DNA of 64,000 bases from Candidatus Thalassarchaeaceae archaeon (GCA_029250605.1 JAQXEZ010000020.1:1-64000), one strand, 5' to 3'. Numbered from the stretch's first letter, positions 9,798 to 18,388 are shown. The notes: a model not told the origin generated them from the sequence alone. Made by a program: numbers and translations.

Positions 9798-10904
9798 ATG
9801 GTACGAACGCTCGTTATCACAATCGACAGGGATAACGACCTGGGTGTCAAATCTGGCATTAGGGGGCCGGTTGTCGGGAGGAAATCATGTCTGACGGCTG
9901 CTCTCAGATTGGGGATTGCAGATCCGGAGGAGTCAGACACCAATGCGATTCTAGGGGCGCTCCACCATCATGATAGGTTGGCCGAGGGAGCCAGTGCAAG
10001 CGATGAGATCCAGATAGCGATTCTCACTGGCGACGTTCGTGTTGGCCCTAGGAGCGATCGGGCCATTGCTAGTCAATTGGACGAAGTCATCCAGGACTTC
10101 CAACCCGATGCAGCCGTGCTAGTTACCGATGGCGCGGATGACGAAGCTTCCCTCCCGATAGTTACTTCCAGAGTGAGGGTGGACACAGTTGAGAAGGTAA
10201 TAGTCAGGCAATCGAAGGGAATAGAGGGGACCTACTACTACATTGTGAAGGCGATCGAGGACCCCCGGTTCCGATCTAGACTGCTCGTTCCTCTTGCAGT
10301 ATTCCTAATCATAATCGGACTGGGTCTGATCCTCCCCAATGGCATCGCCCTGATAGGATCGCTGCCCCTTCTGATAGGACTGTGGGTATTGGGAAAGGGA
10401 CTAGGGCTAGAGGCGCAGATGGAGCGCGTGGCGATGGAGATGAGGGACAGTGCGACGGGTGGACTTTTCTCATCATTGCTCTGGGGTATGTCGATAGTAA
10501 GCCTGTTTCTGGCTATTGCAACCATATGGGCTGGATGGGATGAGGTCGAGAATATCGAGCATCTGGTAGGGCTATTCGACGAGGTCCTGCAGTGGATAGT
10601 TGGGGGTGCGCTATCTTTCTTGCTGGCACTCGGTGTGCTGAGGTGGAAGGAGGGGACGTTCACTGGGAGAAGCGTTCTGCTGATTGGCCTCTCTGTGGTG
10701 ATCTACACCTTCCTCGCAGCCACTATTGACGTGGTGCTGGCGATTACGTCGGGAGAGCAGTATAGCCCTACGTTCAATCAGTTAGGTGACGACTGGGGGC
10801 TCCCCATCATTTCGATGATGATGTACTATCTTCTCAGGACTATAGTGCAGTCATTTGTCGAAGATGACGATTTTGTACAAGGAAACCGGTTCTGGGGAGT
10901 CTGA
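9798..10904 (+). CDS. DUF373 family archaeal membrane protein
   Basis: 368 residues. The N-terminal ~165 residues are the soluble DUF373 domain, beginning with VRTLVITIDRDNDLG and GIRGPVVGRKSCLTAALRLG, then ILTGDVRVG and AVLVTDGADDEASLPI. The C-terminal half has about six membrane helices (for example LLVPLAVFLIIIGLGLILP, LLIGLWVLGKGLG, ALSFLLALGVL, LIGLSVVIYTFLAAT). DUF373 is nearly confined to archaea and its function is not established. The aspartate-rich N-terminus and TDGADDE motif hint at nucleotide or phosphate binding, but I do not assign an activity. Its TGA overlaps the next ATG by one base (TGATG), so it is translationally coupled to pcc1. Confidence 0.82.
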   Translation: MVRTLVITIDRDNDLGVKSGIRGPVVGRKSCLTAALRLGIADPEESDTNAILGALHHHDRLAEGASASDEIQIAILTGDVRVGPRSDRAIASQLDEVIQDFQPDAAVLVTDGADDEASLPIVTSRVRVDTVEKVIVRQSKGIEGTYYYIVKAIEDPRFRSRLLVPLAVFLIIIGLGLILPNGIALIGSLPLLIGLWVLGKGLGLEAQMERVAMEMRDSATGGLFSSLLWGMSIVSLFLAIATIWAGWDEVENIEHLVGLFDEVLQWIVGGALSFLLALGVLRWKEGTFTGRSVLLIGLSVVIYTFLAATIDVVLAITSGEQYSPTFNQLGDDWGLPIISMMMYYLLRTIVQSFVEDDDFVQGNRFWGV

Positions 10905-11143
10905 TGGGCGAGGTCAAGGCATCGATAATCTGGAAGGGCGAGTTTGTCCGTGGAGAAGCTCTACTAGCAGCAATTTCCCCCGACGATCCGGAGGATTTCA
11001 TTGTCGAATTGATGGAGGATGGTGATCGGGCTCAGTTGAGGGTTGTCGTTTCCTCTGAAGGCCTAGGAAGATCAAGGGCTTCTGTAGATGACATACTGGC
11101 TTGCTTGGCAGCAGCTGAATCAGGGTTGGACTCCCTAGGATAG
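10904..11143 (+). CDS. pcc1: KEOPS complex subunit Pcc1
   Basis: A 79-residue protein matching the small dimeric Pcc1 subunit of KEOPS, the complex that makes the t6A modification at position 37 of ANN-decoding tRNAs with Kae1, Bud32 and Cgi121. The diagnostic part is the C-terminal half: QLRVVVSSEGLGRSRASVDDILACLAAAES, corresponding in the family to a beta strand, a conserved Ser/Arg turn and the dimer helix. The N-terminus (ASIIWKGEFVRGEALLAAISPDD) matches the strand and the helix that follows the proline. Length is normal (75-90). It overlaps the DUF373 stop by one base. The other KEOPS genes are not in the window. The assignment rests on pattern recognition in a short protein. Confidence 0.7.
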   Translation: MGEVKASIIWKGEFVRGEALLAAISPDDPEDFIVELMEDGDRAQLRVVVSSEGLGRSRASVDDILACLAAAESGLDSLG

Positions 11144-11194
11144 TTTCTATCGAAAACTAGGACCATTCAAGGAGGGGTTTCCATTCGAACGCAC

Positions 11195-12136
11195 GTGGGA
11201 AGCCTGCCGCACGATCGATCTCACCTTCTAATCCAACCGGGGGGGTCTGAGGCTCCCACCGAGCTTTTCAGGAAGTCGATTACAAGGTGGTTGATTGCCC
11301 ATTTGTCTGACGATCTGGCATCCGACGAGGGTTCAGGGGGTGTTGTGGAGTCAATGGCCTACTCCAAGGGAGAGGGGGTTGTTTGCGGGAAAGTGCCGAT
11401 TGACGTACTGATAGAGGACTTCTTCCCAAGTTGCAAAATCAATTGGTTTGTAGGGGATGGGGATAGGATTTCCACCGGAGATAAGATTCTATCCCTGAGT
11501 GGTCCCTCTGCAAGCGTGCTAAGTTGCGAGAGGGTGCTTCTGAACATCCTAGGCAGACTGTCGGGGATTGCGACCCTTACATCTGAATGGGTTAGAGAGG
11601 CGGACGGGGTCGAGGTTGCCTGTACAAGGAAGACATCGTGGGGCTTGTTGGACAAATGGGCGGTTCACGTTGGTGGTGGACTCACGCATAGGCTTAGCAG
11701 AAGCGATTCGCTGATGATCAAGGAGAATGACTTGAGCGTGAGTTCACCGGATGGCGAGCCGGAGAATTCTATTCCAACTGCAATATCCTCTATTGATTTG
11801 GAAGCAAATGCAAAATTCACCGTAATAGAGGTCCAAGACCAAAGTCAAGCAATTCTTGCTGCGAGAGCATGGTCGCAAAGTCAGAAAACTAGGAGTGGCA
11901 CAGAGCCGATTGTGATTCTTCTAGACAACATGGGGCCATCCGAATGCGGGAGCACGGGAGAGTCGCTGAAGAGCCTGGGTCTGAGGGAATGGTGCATCCT
12001 AGAGGGGTCTGGTGGTGTCAAAAGAGAGGACCTGCCGTCTTGGAAGGCCGTTTCCGGAGTTGACGTTGTCTCCTCCAGTGAGGTGAATATGAATTCCGGC
12101 ACATTTGATTTTTCGATGCTAATTGGAGGGGTTTGA
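11195..12136 (+). CDS. nadC: Nicotinate-nucleotide diphosphorylase (carboxylating), quinolinate phosphoribosyltransferase
   Basis: Converts quinolinate and PRPP to nicotinate mononucleotide, CO2 and diphosphate in de novo NAD synthesis. 313 residues, GTG start. Characteristic stretches are GDGDRISTGDKILSLSG (biotinyl-like N-terminal barrel segment), CERVLLNILGRLSGIAT, the PRPP/quinolinate-binding stretch CTRKTSWGLLDKWAVHVGGG, then LTHRLSRSDSLMIKEND. Most NadC proteins have RKT-PGLR, so the SWGLLDKWAV variant is slightly unusual but keeps the basic residues. The C-terminal barrel (IVILLDNMGPSECG) is present. GGAGGGG lies about 17 bases upstream of the GTG, so a slightly earlier non-standard start cannot be excluded. 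The TGA overlaps the next ATG by one base. NadA and NadB are not nearby. Confidence 0.87.
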   Translation: MGSLPHDRSHLLIQPGGSEAPTELFRKSITRWLIAHLSDDLASDEGSGGVVESMAYSKGEGVVCGKVPIDVLIEDFFPSCKINWFVGDGDRISTGDKILSLSGPSASVLSCERVLLNILGRLSGIATLTSEWVREADGVEVACTRKTSWGLLDKWAVHVGGGLTHRLSRSDSLMIKENDLSVSSPDGEPENSIPTAISSIDLEANAKFTVIEVQDQSQAILAARAWSQSQKTRSGTEPIVILLDNMGPSECGSTGESLKSLGLREWCILEGSGGVKREDLPSWKAVSGVDVVSSSEVNMNSGTFDFSMLIGGV

Positions 12137-12924
12137 TGGTCGAGATTCCCGACAGCCATCCGAGGAAAAAGTCGCTGCTATCTCGTCAGAAGATTGTGGA
12201 AGGAAACGACAAGGGCCTCCTAGCCGAATCCGCAATGATTGCCCATGGGAGGGGGGAGGCCTTTGACTATCTGTTAGGGGAGAGGACCACCGAATCGGCC
12301 GAGTCGGCAATCAGAGAGTCGGTGGCTCGTCTAAGGGCTGCTAATAATCCAGTCATCTCTGTCAACGGAAATACGGTGCTGCTAGCAGGTAAGAAGGCCT
12401 TGAGGTTGGCTGCGTTTCTCAGATGCCCCATAGAAGTGAATCTCTACTACAGGACACCCGAGCGAGTCTCTGGTCTGCTTTCCCTTTTGGAGAAGCAGAG
12501 GATTTTGGTATTGGAGGAACCGGAACCATCAGGATTCGAAGGAGATTGGCAAGAGTCAGTTAGGAATGTGACTCTACTTGGGAGTTCCCCGGACTTCAGA
12601 ATAGAAGGCCTTGAGGGACCACGTTCACACTGCACCGAGGAGGGGATTGGGAATGCTGATTCAATACTAGTCCCCCTAGAGGACGGAGACAGGTGCGAGG
12701 CCTTGGTTAATCTAGGCAAGGAAGTGATAGTAGTGGATCTAAACCCACTCTCGAGGAGTGCAAAGATGGCTACTGTTACTATCGTAGATGAGGTATCTAG
12801 GGCATTCGAGGGAATGCTTGCTGAGCTTATTGCTGATTCAAACCGCGTCCCGACTGATTGGGACAATGCTTCCGCGCTAAGGGACTCCCTTGTTGAAATC
12901 GCCGAGTTTCTCAGCAAGTCCTAG
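12136..12924 (+). CDS. 4-phosphopantoate--beta-alanine ligase (archaeal phosphopantothenate synthetase)
   Basis: Joins 4-phosphopantoate to beta-alanine with ATP to give 4'-phosphopantothenate, the archaeal route to coenzyme A that replaces bacterial PanC/PanK. 262 residues from the ATG at 12136, overlapping the nadC stop and preceded by GGAGGGG. Family hallmarks are the N-terminal IPDSHPRKKSLLSR and LVEGNDKGLLAES-like stretch, IAHGRGEAFDYLLGE, PVISVNGNTVLL and EVNLYYRTPERVSGLL. The late motifs ADSILVPLEDGDRCEAL and VVDLNPLSRSAKMATVTIVDEVSRA are also typical. Length matches the DUF137 family. It sits last in the priL-DUF373-pcc1-nadC-ligase run, pairing NAD and CoA synthesis genes. Pantoate kinase, the partner enzyme, was not found here. 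Confidence 0.88.
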   Translation: MVEIPDSHPRKKSLLSRQKIVEGNDKGLLAESAMIAHGRGEAFDYLLGERTTESAESAIRESVARLRAANNPVISVNGNTVLLAGKKALRLAAFLRCPIEVNLYYRTPERVSGLLSLLEKQRILVLEEPEPSGFEGDWQESVRNVTLLGSSPDFRIEGLEGPRSHCTEEGIGNADSILVPLEDGDRCEALVNLGKEVIVVDLNPLSRSAKMATVTIVDEVSRAFEGMLAELIADSNRVPTDWDNASALRDSLVEIAEFLSKS

Positions 12925-12930
12925 GTCAGG

Positions 12931-14118
12931 CTATCCCGACATCTCTTGGAGGATGTCTGAGCATCTTGATGAGATTGCCTCGCCCACTTGAGTCGTTGAA
13001 GCCTCCCCCCCTAAGTCGTATGTTACCAGACCTCCCTCTGACATGTGTTCAGAGATTGCACGCTCTAGGACATCCGCGCACATCGTTGCTTTCTCGTCAT
13101 TATGACGCAATCCTAGTGAGTCGAACATCAACTGTACTGATGAGATTGATGCGATTGGGTTCACTTTGTTCTGACCAGCATATTTCGGACTGGAACCGTG
13201 AACAGGTTCGAACAGCATGTGGTTATCCCCTATGTTGGCACTGGCTGCCATTCCCATCCCACCTTGGAGTACGGAAGCAAGATCAGTTGCTATGTCACCG
13301 AACATATTGGGCAGAACCACCACATCGAGATCCTCTGGATTTCTGACAAGCCACATTGTGAATGCGTCGATGAAGGCTTCGTTGGTCTCCACTCCTTCGT
13401 ACTCGGAGGCGACTTCCCGGAAGACCTCTCGGAAGAGTCTGCACCCCCTAGTCACGTTGCTCTTGTCCACGCAAGTTACCTTCTGAGTAGAGTCAAGTCT
13501 GGATTGTCGTCGCTTTGCGAGTTCGAATGAGTATCGAATGACGCGTTCGCTCCCCTTGCGAGAAATCGGTCTAACGTCCCACCCGACCTCGCCCTCTAAG
13601 CCGGGAAACCCATCGATGGTCAATGGTTCGTCTCTTTCGCCGCCCCTCGCCGCCATTCCAGATCTTCTGAGGAGCGCGTGGTAAAGGCCCTCTGTGTTTT
13701 CTCGGACCATTACGATATCAACCAACTCGTGGTTCCACACATCCGAGAAGGTTCCGTGAACCTTGTGTTTCACTCCCTTGTATAGCTTGACCGGCCTAAC
13801 ATTTGCATAGAGGTCGAGTGCGGATCTGAGACCCAATAGTGCCTGTCCACCTGCAATATCTCCATTGGGTAGTGTCGCGCCTGGCCATCCAACTGCTCCC
13901 ACTACAATTGCATCCGACTCATCACGGCAGAATTCGAAAGATCCCGATGGCCACTCCTCTCCGGTATCGAGATAGTGCTGGCCCCCGCAAGGAATCTCCG
14001 ATATTTCGAGTGAGATTGCGCCAGATTCCTGGAAAACCGAGAGGACGCGTTTGACTTCTTCCATCACCTCACGGCCCGTCCCGTCCCCGGGAAGTAGGGT
14101 CAAACGATATGGCGCCAT
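12931..14118 (-). CDS. Isocitrate/isopropylmalate-type beta-decarboxylating dehydrogenase
   Basis: 395 residues. The family oxidises and decarboxylates isocitrate, 3-isopropylmalate or homoisocitrate with NAD(P). Visible are the N-terminal LLPGDGTGREVMEE, the substrate-binding helix LLGLRSALDLYANVRPVKLY with its three arginines and tyrosine, IVMVRENTEGLYHALL, KVTCVDKSNVTRGCRLFREVF with the catalytic lysine/asparagine pair, the metal-binding VVVLPNMFGDIATDLAS, and FEPVHGSSPKYAGQNKVNPIA. The LDLYANVRPVKLY helix points to isopropylmalate dehydrogenase. RENTEGLY occurs also in isocitrate and homoisocitrate enzymes, so the substrate is open. About 40 residues longer than typical LeuB, mainly through an insert (SGMAARGGERDEP) and a C-terminal extension. 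No leucine genes lie nearby. It is convergent with the ligase gene, separated by 6 bases. Confidence 0.83.
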   Translation of the reverse strand: MAPYRLTLLPGDGTGREVMEEVKRVLSVFQESGAISLEISEIPCGGQHYLDTGEEWPSGSFEFCRDESDAIVVGAVGWPGATLPNGDIAGGQALLGLRSALDLYANVRPVKLYKGVKHKVHGTFSDVWNHELVDIVMVRENTEGLYHALLRRSGMAARGGERDEPLTIDGFPGLEGEVGWDVRPISRKGSERVIRYSFELAKRRQSRLDSTQKVTCVDKSNVTRGCRLFREVFREVASEYEGVETNEAFIDAFTMWLVRNPEDLDVVVLPNMFGDIATDLASVLQGGMGMAASANIGDNHMLFEPVHGSSPKYAGQNKVNPIASISSVQLMFDSLGLRHNDEKATMCADVLERAISEHMSEGGLVTYDLGGEASTTQVGEAISSRCSDILQEMSG

Positions 14119-14215
14119 ATCTTCGGCAAGACCTTTTCATTCATCAATCCGACCCCATGCAGAACTGACGTTTCTAGGAGATAATTGATAGACGGTCAAG
14201 TGAACACCAACATGT

Positions 14216-14821
14216 ATGGGCACCAACTCAGAAGAAGGGCAAGGCGGACCTAAGATAGATATCAGAACTCTACCCGAGTCGGTTTCGCTGCTGTGGGAGT
14301 CCATGCTGAGGAAGAATCCCAACTGGGATCTGTCAAAGTGGCTAGACGATAGAGCCAATGAAGAGTTGGAGTTATTGGAGTCCCATCTAGGAAGGGAGAA
14401 GTTGAGGTACGAACAACGTCTGCATAGGATTGAGAATCTATCGAAGCAGATGAGGCGGCGGCGGGAGAGCATCAACGGGTCGCAGGTTGCAGATCCCAAT
14501 CAACGGAACCTGTTCGATGTCTACGAGCCTACTGACAAAAAAGAACGGTCAGGAGAATACGAACCAGAGACGGGTCCATTAGTGGACCTTGGGAACCTGT
14601 CTACCGATGATGATCTTCTGCTGGCATACATCAGTCAGAAGATTCTGATTGCGATTGAGGACTCTAATGGAAGGGGCGGTGGCTTGCACTTTGACAAAAT
14701 TATCCAGCTTCTTGAGTCGCCGGGAATCCATTCAGAAGATATCGATGAGGCGATATCTTGGTTGCTTCAAAATAAAGAGATTATCGAGATAGAAAGGGAC
14801 GTATTTGTTGTTGACAGATGA
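14216..14821 (+). CDS. Hypothetical coiled-coil protein with C-terminal winged-helix-like domain
   Basis: 201 residues, unrecognised. Residues about 20-85 are highly helical and charged (ANEELELLESHLGREKLRYEQ, LHRIENLSKQMRRRRESI), consistent with a coiled coil. A disordered acidic linker follows, then about 75 C-terminal residues (DDDLLLAYISQKILIAIED, LHFDKIIQLLESPGIHSEDIDEAISWLLQNKEIIEIE) with the helix-helix-helix-strand rhythm of a winged helix. It overlaps the methyltransferase-like gene by four bases (ATGA), so the two are almost certainly co-translated. A dimerising, DNA- or protein-binding partner of that protein is the simplest reading. Nothing ties it to a known toxin, antitoxin or specificity subunit. 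Confidence 0.78.
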   Translation: MGTNSEEGQGGPKIDIRTLPESVSLLWESMLRKNPNWDLSKWLDDRANEELELLESHLGREKLRYEQRLHRIENLSKQMRRRRESINGSQVADPNQRNLFDVYEPTDKKERSGEYEPETGPLVDLGNLSTDDDLLLAYISQKILIAIEDSNGRGGGLHFDKIIQLLESPGIHSEDIDEAISWLLQNKEIIEIERDVFVVDR

Positions 14822-16857
14822 GAAGCCTGGACGTGTGTAATACAACCATTGAAAGAAGAAGAGCGAGTCGGGCAGACTACCTTATGACAAGCGAGACTTC
14901 AGGGTGGTACGCTAGGCTCGACCACGAGTGCCCAGAACGGACCGAACAGATACGGATTTGGCTAGATTCTTGGTTAGAGGCTACCAAGAAGAGTCAGCCA
15001 ATTGCAGCGACGCTTCCAAACAATTGGCCGACCCTTCCTGCCGGCCTTCTCAGCAATCCAGGAAATGTCCTTGACCAGTTGCTGGCAAGGTTCGACGCCC
15101 AGAGGGACGGTCGTTCCCCTAGGGGCGTTTACGCACCTCCTGCAAGATTTGTCGATGCCGTTCTGCATGATGAGTTGCACCATGGCAATATCAAGAAGAA
15201 GGAGCCCCCTGCAACCCTTTCCCTAGCGGCATTACCACCAAGTTTCAGAGGATTCGCTAAGCAGTTCAACAAGGATATCAGTGAAGAAGACGTGATAGAT
15301 GGAAACGACGAGTCGCCAAAGAACCGAACAGAATCTGGAATCCCACTTCCATTTGCTGATCCCTGTGTTGGTGCGGGACTCTTTGCGGAGAGGATGCTGA
15401 GGATACATGCGGAAAGGTTAGCGAACCATGAACCTACAGAGAGGAGGGAGGACACTCTTCGGCTGTTGGAAGGCCTGCAGCTGGTTGACACATCTGAGGT
15501 GGCCGTGAACAGTGCCAGGAAGAGGATTGTGATTGTTTTGGCCAGGCTTGGCCTTGTGGACCTGGAGGATGAAGGCGATGATGGTATGATTGGTCTGAGC
15601 GAGGCTGAGATGATCGTCGAAAGTAACGTCAGATGCATAGACCCACTAATGGGAGAGTGGCCTTGGAATGAAGGGCCAATGCTACTTATCTCTCGACCAC
15701 CCTGGCTTCGGATAAAGGACAGGTTCAGAGGCCACCCGGATGGAAGCGCCCTGAGAAAGGACCTTTCCAGCCAACTAAGGGAGTTCAAAGGAACGGATGG
15801 AAAGGCCAGGTTCTCCACCATTAAGGGTAATGTGAATCTATACAGGCTCTACATAGAGAGGTCCCTGCAGATCTCCCAGAGTGGCGGGAGAGTGAGGCTA
15901 GTAGTTCCGAGTTCAGTTCTAAGGGAAAAAAGCAGTCTTCCCCTGAGGAAGCTCCTGGTAGAGTCTAACTGTTGGGATTCTGTCTGGTCGTTCCCGGAAG
16001 ACTCTAGGCTTCTTTTTGGGGGGTCACAAGGAGTTTCAGTAATCGGAATCACCGTCGGTGAAGAGACTGACGTTCTGACTAGCTTCGGACCTCTTTTGGT
16101 CGACGACATTGCACCTGGAAGGGGAATTACATCAGATGCCCCCTTCTTCGAGCTCGAGAGGGGTCCTTGGTCATCCTGGACTGACACTTCATGGGCGGTT
16201 CCGAAGATGCCTAGAGACGATGTGGACAGAGGCAGGACAATCATGGCGATTGGTAATCTAGCCGACAAGCCCAGATTGGTCGAAGAGGGAACTGGCCTGA
16301 ACCCTAGCGGCAGAGCAATCAAGGTTAGAGTGGGCGAGGTGGAGAGGTCCGTTTGGAAAAAGGAAATCTGCGATTGGTCCGGTAAGGACGGTGAGATCCC
16401 ATTCATCAGGGCTGCTCACATCAATTTCATAGATGGGAAAGGTGTTCTTGGGCATCCTGCCTTTGAATTGAACTCAGAGGGTAGGAAATCTGCATGGAAT
16501 GGACCTAGCGAGATGTCGATCCAAAGTCGTATTGTTTGTCAGTCCGTTGTTAATCCTCAATCTGAGAGGAGACTGGTGTGGGCAGTGGTTCCAGAGGGAT
16601 GCGTATTGGGAAACTCGGTTAGCTTCCTGGATCTTCCGAACGAAGTCAAGGACAGTCTTAGTGAAAAATTCGGTTCTCTGGAAGAGGGTTTGGGTTTCTT
16701 GGCGAATCGTCTAAATTCCGAAGAGCTTGATCTGTGGTCCAGGGCTTGGGCTGCAAACAACAACGTGAACAACTACGAGATTGAGATGCTTCCGTTCGAG
16801 GTTGAAGAAGACGGCGGCCCCTTCTCCCTACTGAGAAACGAAGGCCACCTTGATTGA
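14818..16857 (+). CDS. Gamma-class N6-adenine DNA methyltransferase-like protein with altered catalytic motif
   Basis: 679 residues. Gamma-class (Eco57I/PglX-like) motifs appear in order: motif X near residue 100 (SPRGVYAPPARFVDAVL), motif I (LPFADPCVGAGLFAERML), a motif II-like stretch (LLEGLQLVDTSEVAVNSARK), and the motif IV position (MLLISRPPWLRIKD). The helix NLYRLYIERSLQIS and strand GGRVRLVVPSSVLRE follow, typical of PglX-type enzymes. The catalytic motif, normally NPPY or NPPF, here reads RPPW: the asparagine that holds the target amine is an arginine. The SAM-binding glycine loop looks intact. The C-terminal ~250 residues resemble a target-recognition region (PEGCVLGNSVSFL). No nuclease or helicase motif was seen. 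It may bind DNA and SAM without methylating, or modify another substrate. Coupled by ATGA to the coiled-coil gene. Confidence 0.75.
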   Translation: MRSLDVCNTTIERRRASRADYLMTSETSGWYARLDHECPERTEQIRIWLDSWLEATKKSQPIAATLPNNWPTLPAGLLSNPGNVLDQLLARFDAQRDGRSPRGVYAPPARFVDAVLHDELHHGNIKKKEPPATLSLAALPPSFRGFAKQFNKDISEEDVIDGNDESPKNRTESGIPLPFADPCVGAGLFAERMLRIHAERLANHEPTERREDTLRLLEGLQLVDTSEVAVNSARKRIVIVLARLGLVDLEDEGDDGMIGLSEAEMIVESNVRCIDPLMGEWPWNEGPMLLISRPPWLRIKDRFRGHPDGSALRKDLSSQLREFKGTDGKARFSTIKGNVNLYRLYIERSLQISQSGGRVRLVVPSSVLREKSSLPLRKLLVESNCWDSVWSFPEDSRLLFGGSQGVSVIGITVGEETDVLTSFGPLLVDDIAPGRGITSDAPFFELERGPWSSWTDTSWAVPKMPRDDVDRGRTIMAIGNLADKPRLVEEGTGLNPSGRAIKVRVGEVERSVWKKEICDWSGKDGEIPFIRAAHINFIDGKGVLGHPAFELNSEGRKSAWNGPSEMSIQSRIVCQSVVNPQSERRLVWAVVPEGCVLGNSVSFLDLPNEVKDSLSEKFGSLEEGLGFLANRLNSEELDLWSRAWAANNNVNNYEIEMLPFEVEEDGGPFSLLRNEGHLD

Positions 16858-16973
16858 GGAAAGCGGATTTCGGTTTCCTAGTTCCGGAAAAAGGCTCATT
16901 TCAAGAATGGATTAATATCCTTGGTTTGCATACGCGGTACGTTCCCAACTCGGAATTGACTACGGAGAGACGC

Positions 16974-17552
16974 ATGGGAATAAATCCGAAGATTGGAATC
17001 ACAGGTCTACCCCGTTCTGGAAAATCTGCTGTACTCCAGAAGGTTGTCGACATGATTTCCGAAGAAGGGAGCGGCTTCAGGAGGACCAGGGGGCCATCCC
17101 CGCCAGAGCACGTAGTAGGTGGGATGAGATGCGAGCCAGTAATCGAGAACGGAGAGAAGGTCGGGTTCGCCTGTGTCAACATGCTCACTGGCGAGAAGGG
17201 AGTAATGGCACACCGGGATATTGACTCGAGGAATCGAATTCTCGGATATGGAATAGACCCTACTGAGATAGACAGAGTAGGCGTCCCTGCTATTATGGAC
17301 AGCATTGGGAATTGTGAGATTATGGTGATTGACGAGGTAGGCAAGTTCACCGTTGAAAGCGAGGGTTTCGTCAATGTCGTCAGACTGGCTCTTAAGCATG
17401 ACATGCCAACGCTACTCACTCTGCACAAGAAGAGCAGGCACCCCCTGCTTCAGGACATCCGAAGGAGGGATGACGCGCGGATACTGGAGGTGACTCCGGT
17501 CAACAGATCGCTCCTACCATACAAGATTCACAAGCTTATCCAAGAGTTGTGA
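16974..17552 (+). CDS. THEP1-family nucleoside-triphosphatase
   Basis: 192 residues from the ATG at 16974, preceded by GGAGAG. The reading frame stays open back to 16854, but the part before this ATG has no family similarity. The Walker A is GITGLPRSGKSAVLQKV, followed by the THEP1-type central stretch (GFACVNMLTGEKGVMAH) and Walker B IMVIDEVGKFTVESEGF, equivalent to the family's IDEIGKME. THEP1 enzymes hydrolyse NTPs slowly and their biological role is not settled; some resemble nucleotide kinases. The C-terminus (MPTLLTLHKKSRHPLLQDI) fits the fold. It follows the methyltransferase-like gene by 116 bases, with an A/T-rich ATTAATATCC stretch at about 16910-16920 that may be its own promoter. 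A functional link to the methyltransferase is possible but unproven. Confidence 0.8.
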   Translation: MGINPKIGITGLPRSGKSAVLQKVVDMISEEGSGFRRTRGPSPPEHVVGGMRCEPVIENGEKVGFACVNMLTGEKGVMAHRDIDSRNRILGYGIDPTEIDRVGVPAIMDSIGNCEIMVIDEVGKFTVESEGFVNVVRLALKHDMPTLLTLHKKSRHPLLQDIRRRDDARILEVTPVNRSLLPYKIHKLIQEL

Positions 17553-17586
17553 ACGATTCTTCGGTCAAGTTGATGCGAAATGCCGG

Positions 17587-17952
17587 ATGCGTCGAGGCAT
17601 GGAGTCGGCAGCATCCAGATTGACAAGACTCCTCGTTGGATTCATCCTCACCCTGATGGTGATGACTTCGATTTCGATTCTGAATGAAGGCCAGTTCTCG
17701 TTTTCAGACACGCTGGTGGCGGCCCCTATTGCGATTAGCGTATTGGCTTGCATCCTTCTTGTGGTGATTGTTGCAGGTAGGGACCGCCCGCAGGGAGCCT
17801 GGATGACAGACCCTTGGATTAGCAGGGAACCCGAGGATGAAATGCGTTCAAGGCTTGAAAGAGAGAGGGACGAGGCTAGTATGCAAGACCTTGGATCCAA
17901 ATGGGCTAGGATGGAAATGGAGCATCTCGAGTCTAAACACGGTGAGGAGTAG
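17587..17952 (+). CDS. Small membrane protein with acidic cytoplasmic tail
   Basis: 121 residues, not recognised. Two membrane helices are clear: about 15-32 (LLVGFILTLMVMTSISIL) and about 45-65 (VAAPIAISVLACILLVVIVAG). The remaining ~55 residues are charged and helical (EDEMRSRLERERDEASM, WARMEMEHLESKHGEE). Another ATG five codons in could be the start. It lies between the THEP1 gene and gcvH on the same strand, 34 and 50 bases away. No function is proposed. Confidence 0.65.
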   Translation: MRRGMESAASRLTRLLVGFILTLMVMTSISILNEGQFSFSDTLVAAPIAISVLACILLVVIVAGRDRPQGAWMTDPWISREPEDEMRSRLERERDEASMQDLGSKWARMEMEHLESKHGEE

Positions 17953-18002
17953 AGAGCGAAACCTTGACCCTGCTCCCCCTGCTCGAATGACTGGGTGATA
18001 GT

Positions 18003-18386
18003 GTGGGAGACGTTCCTAGTGACTTGAGATACACCAAAGAACACGAGTGGGTAAGAGTAGAGGGTGACGAGGTCAGTATCGGAATTACCGATTTCGCCCA
18101 GAACGCTCTGACGGAAGTAGTGTGGGTGGAACTCCCCGAAGTGGGTTCGGTCGTCGAAGTGATGGAGTCATTCGCTAGTGTCGAATCTGTGAAATCGGTC
18201 AGCGAGATCTACGCACCTGTGGCAGGAACAGTGATCGAAGTCAACGAGTCGCTCGAGGATGCGCCCGAGCAGATTAATGAAGACCCATATGGGGAGGGGT
18301 GGATCTGCAAAATCAAGACAAATGCGGATGTTGACGTGAGTGAGCTTCTCGATTCGGAAAGTTACTCCGCATTAATCGGAGACTGA
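18003..18386 (+). CDS. gcvH: Glycine cleavage system H protein
   Basis: 127 residues, GTG start. The lipoyl carrier of the glycine cleavage system, shuttling the aminomethyl group between the P, T and L proteins. The N-terminus LRYTKEHEWVRVEGDEVSIGITDFAQ is the family signature. The lipoylation site is Lys64 in ASVESVKSVSEIYAPVAG. The C-terminus (LEDAPEQINEDPYGEGWICKIK) is standard and length is normal. P, T and L proteins are not adjacent. In some organisms GcvH also serves as the platform for lipoate assembly, which could explain an isolated gene, but the partners may simply lie elsewhere. Only two bases separate it from the RNase H gene, so they are likely co-transcribed. Confidence 0.95.
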   Translation: MGDVPSDLRYTKEHEWVRVEGDEVSIGITDFAQNALTEVVWVELPEVGSVVEVMESFASVESVKSVSEIYAPVAGTVIEVNESLEDAPEQINEDPYGEGWICKIKTNADVDVSELLDSESYSALIGD

Positions 18387-18388
18387 AG

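Noticed and set aside
14818-16857. Complete restriction-modification or BREX/DISARM system.
   Set aside because: Only a methyltransferase-like core is present; no nuclease, helicase, ATPase or phosphatase partner of those systems is nearby, and the catalytic motif is altered.
16854-16973. Upstream extension of the THEP1 gene to a TTG.
   Set aside because: The first 40 residues have no family likeness and the ATG at 16974 has a good ribosome site.
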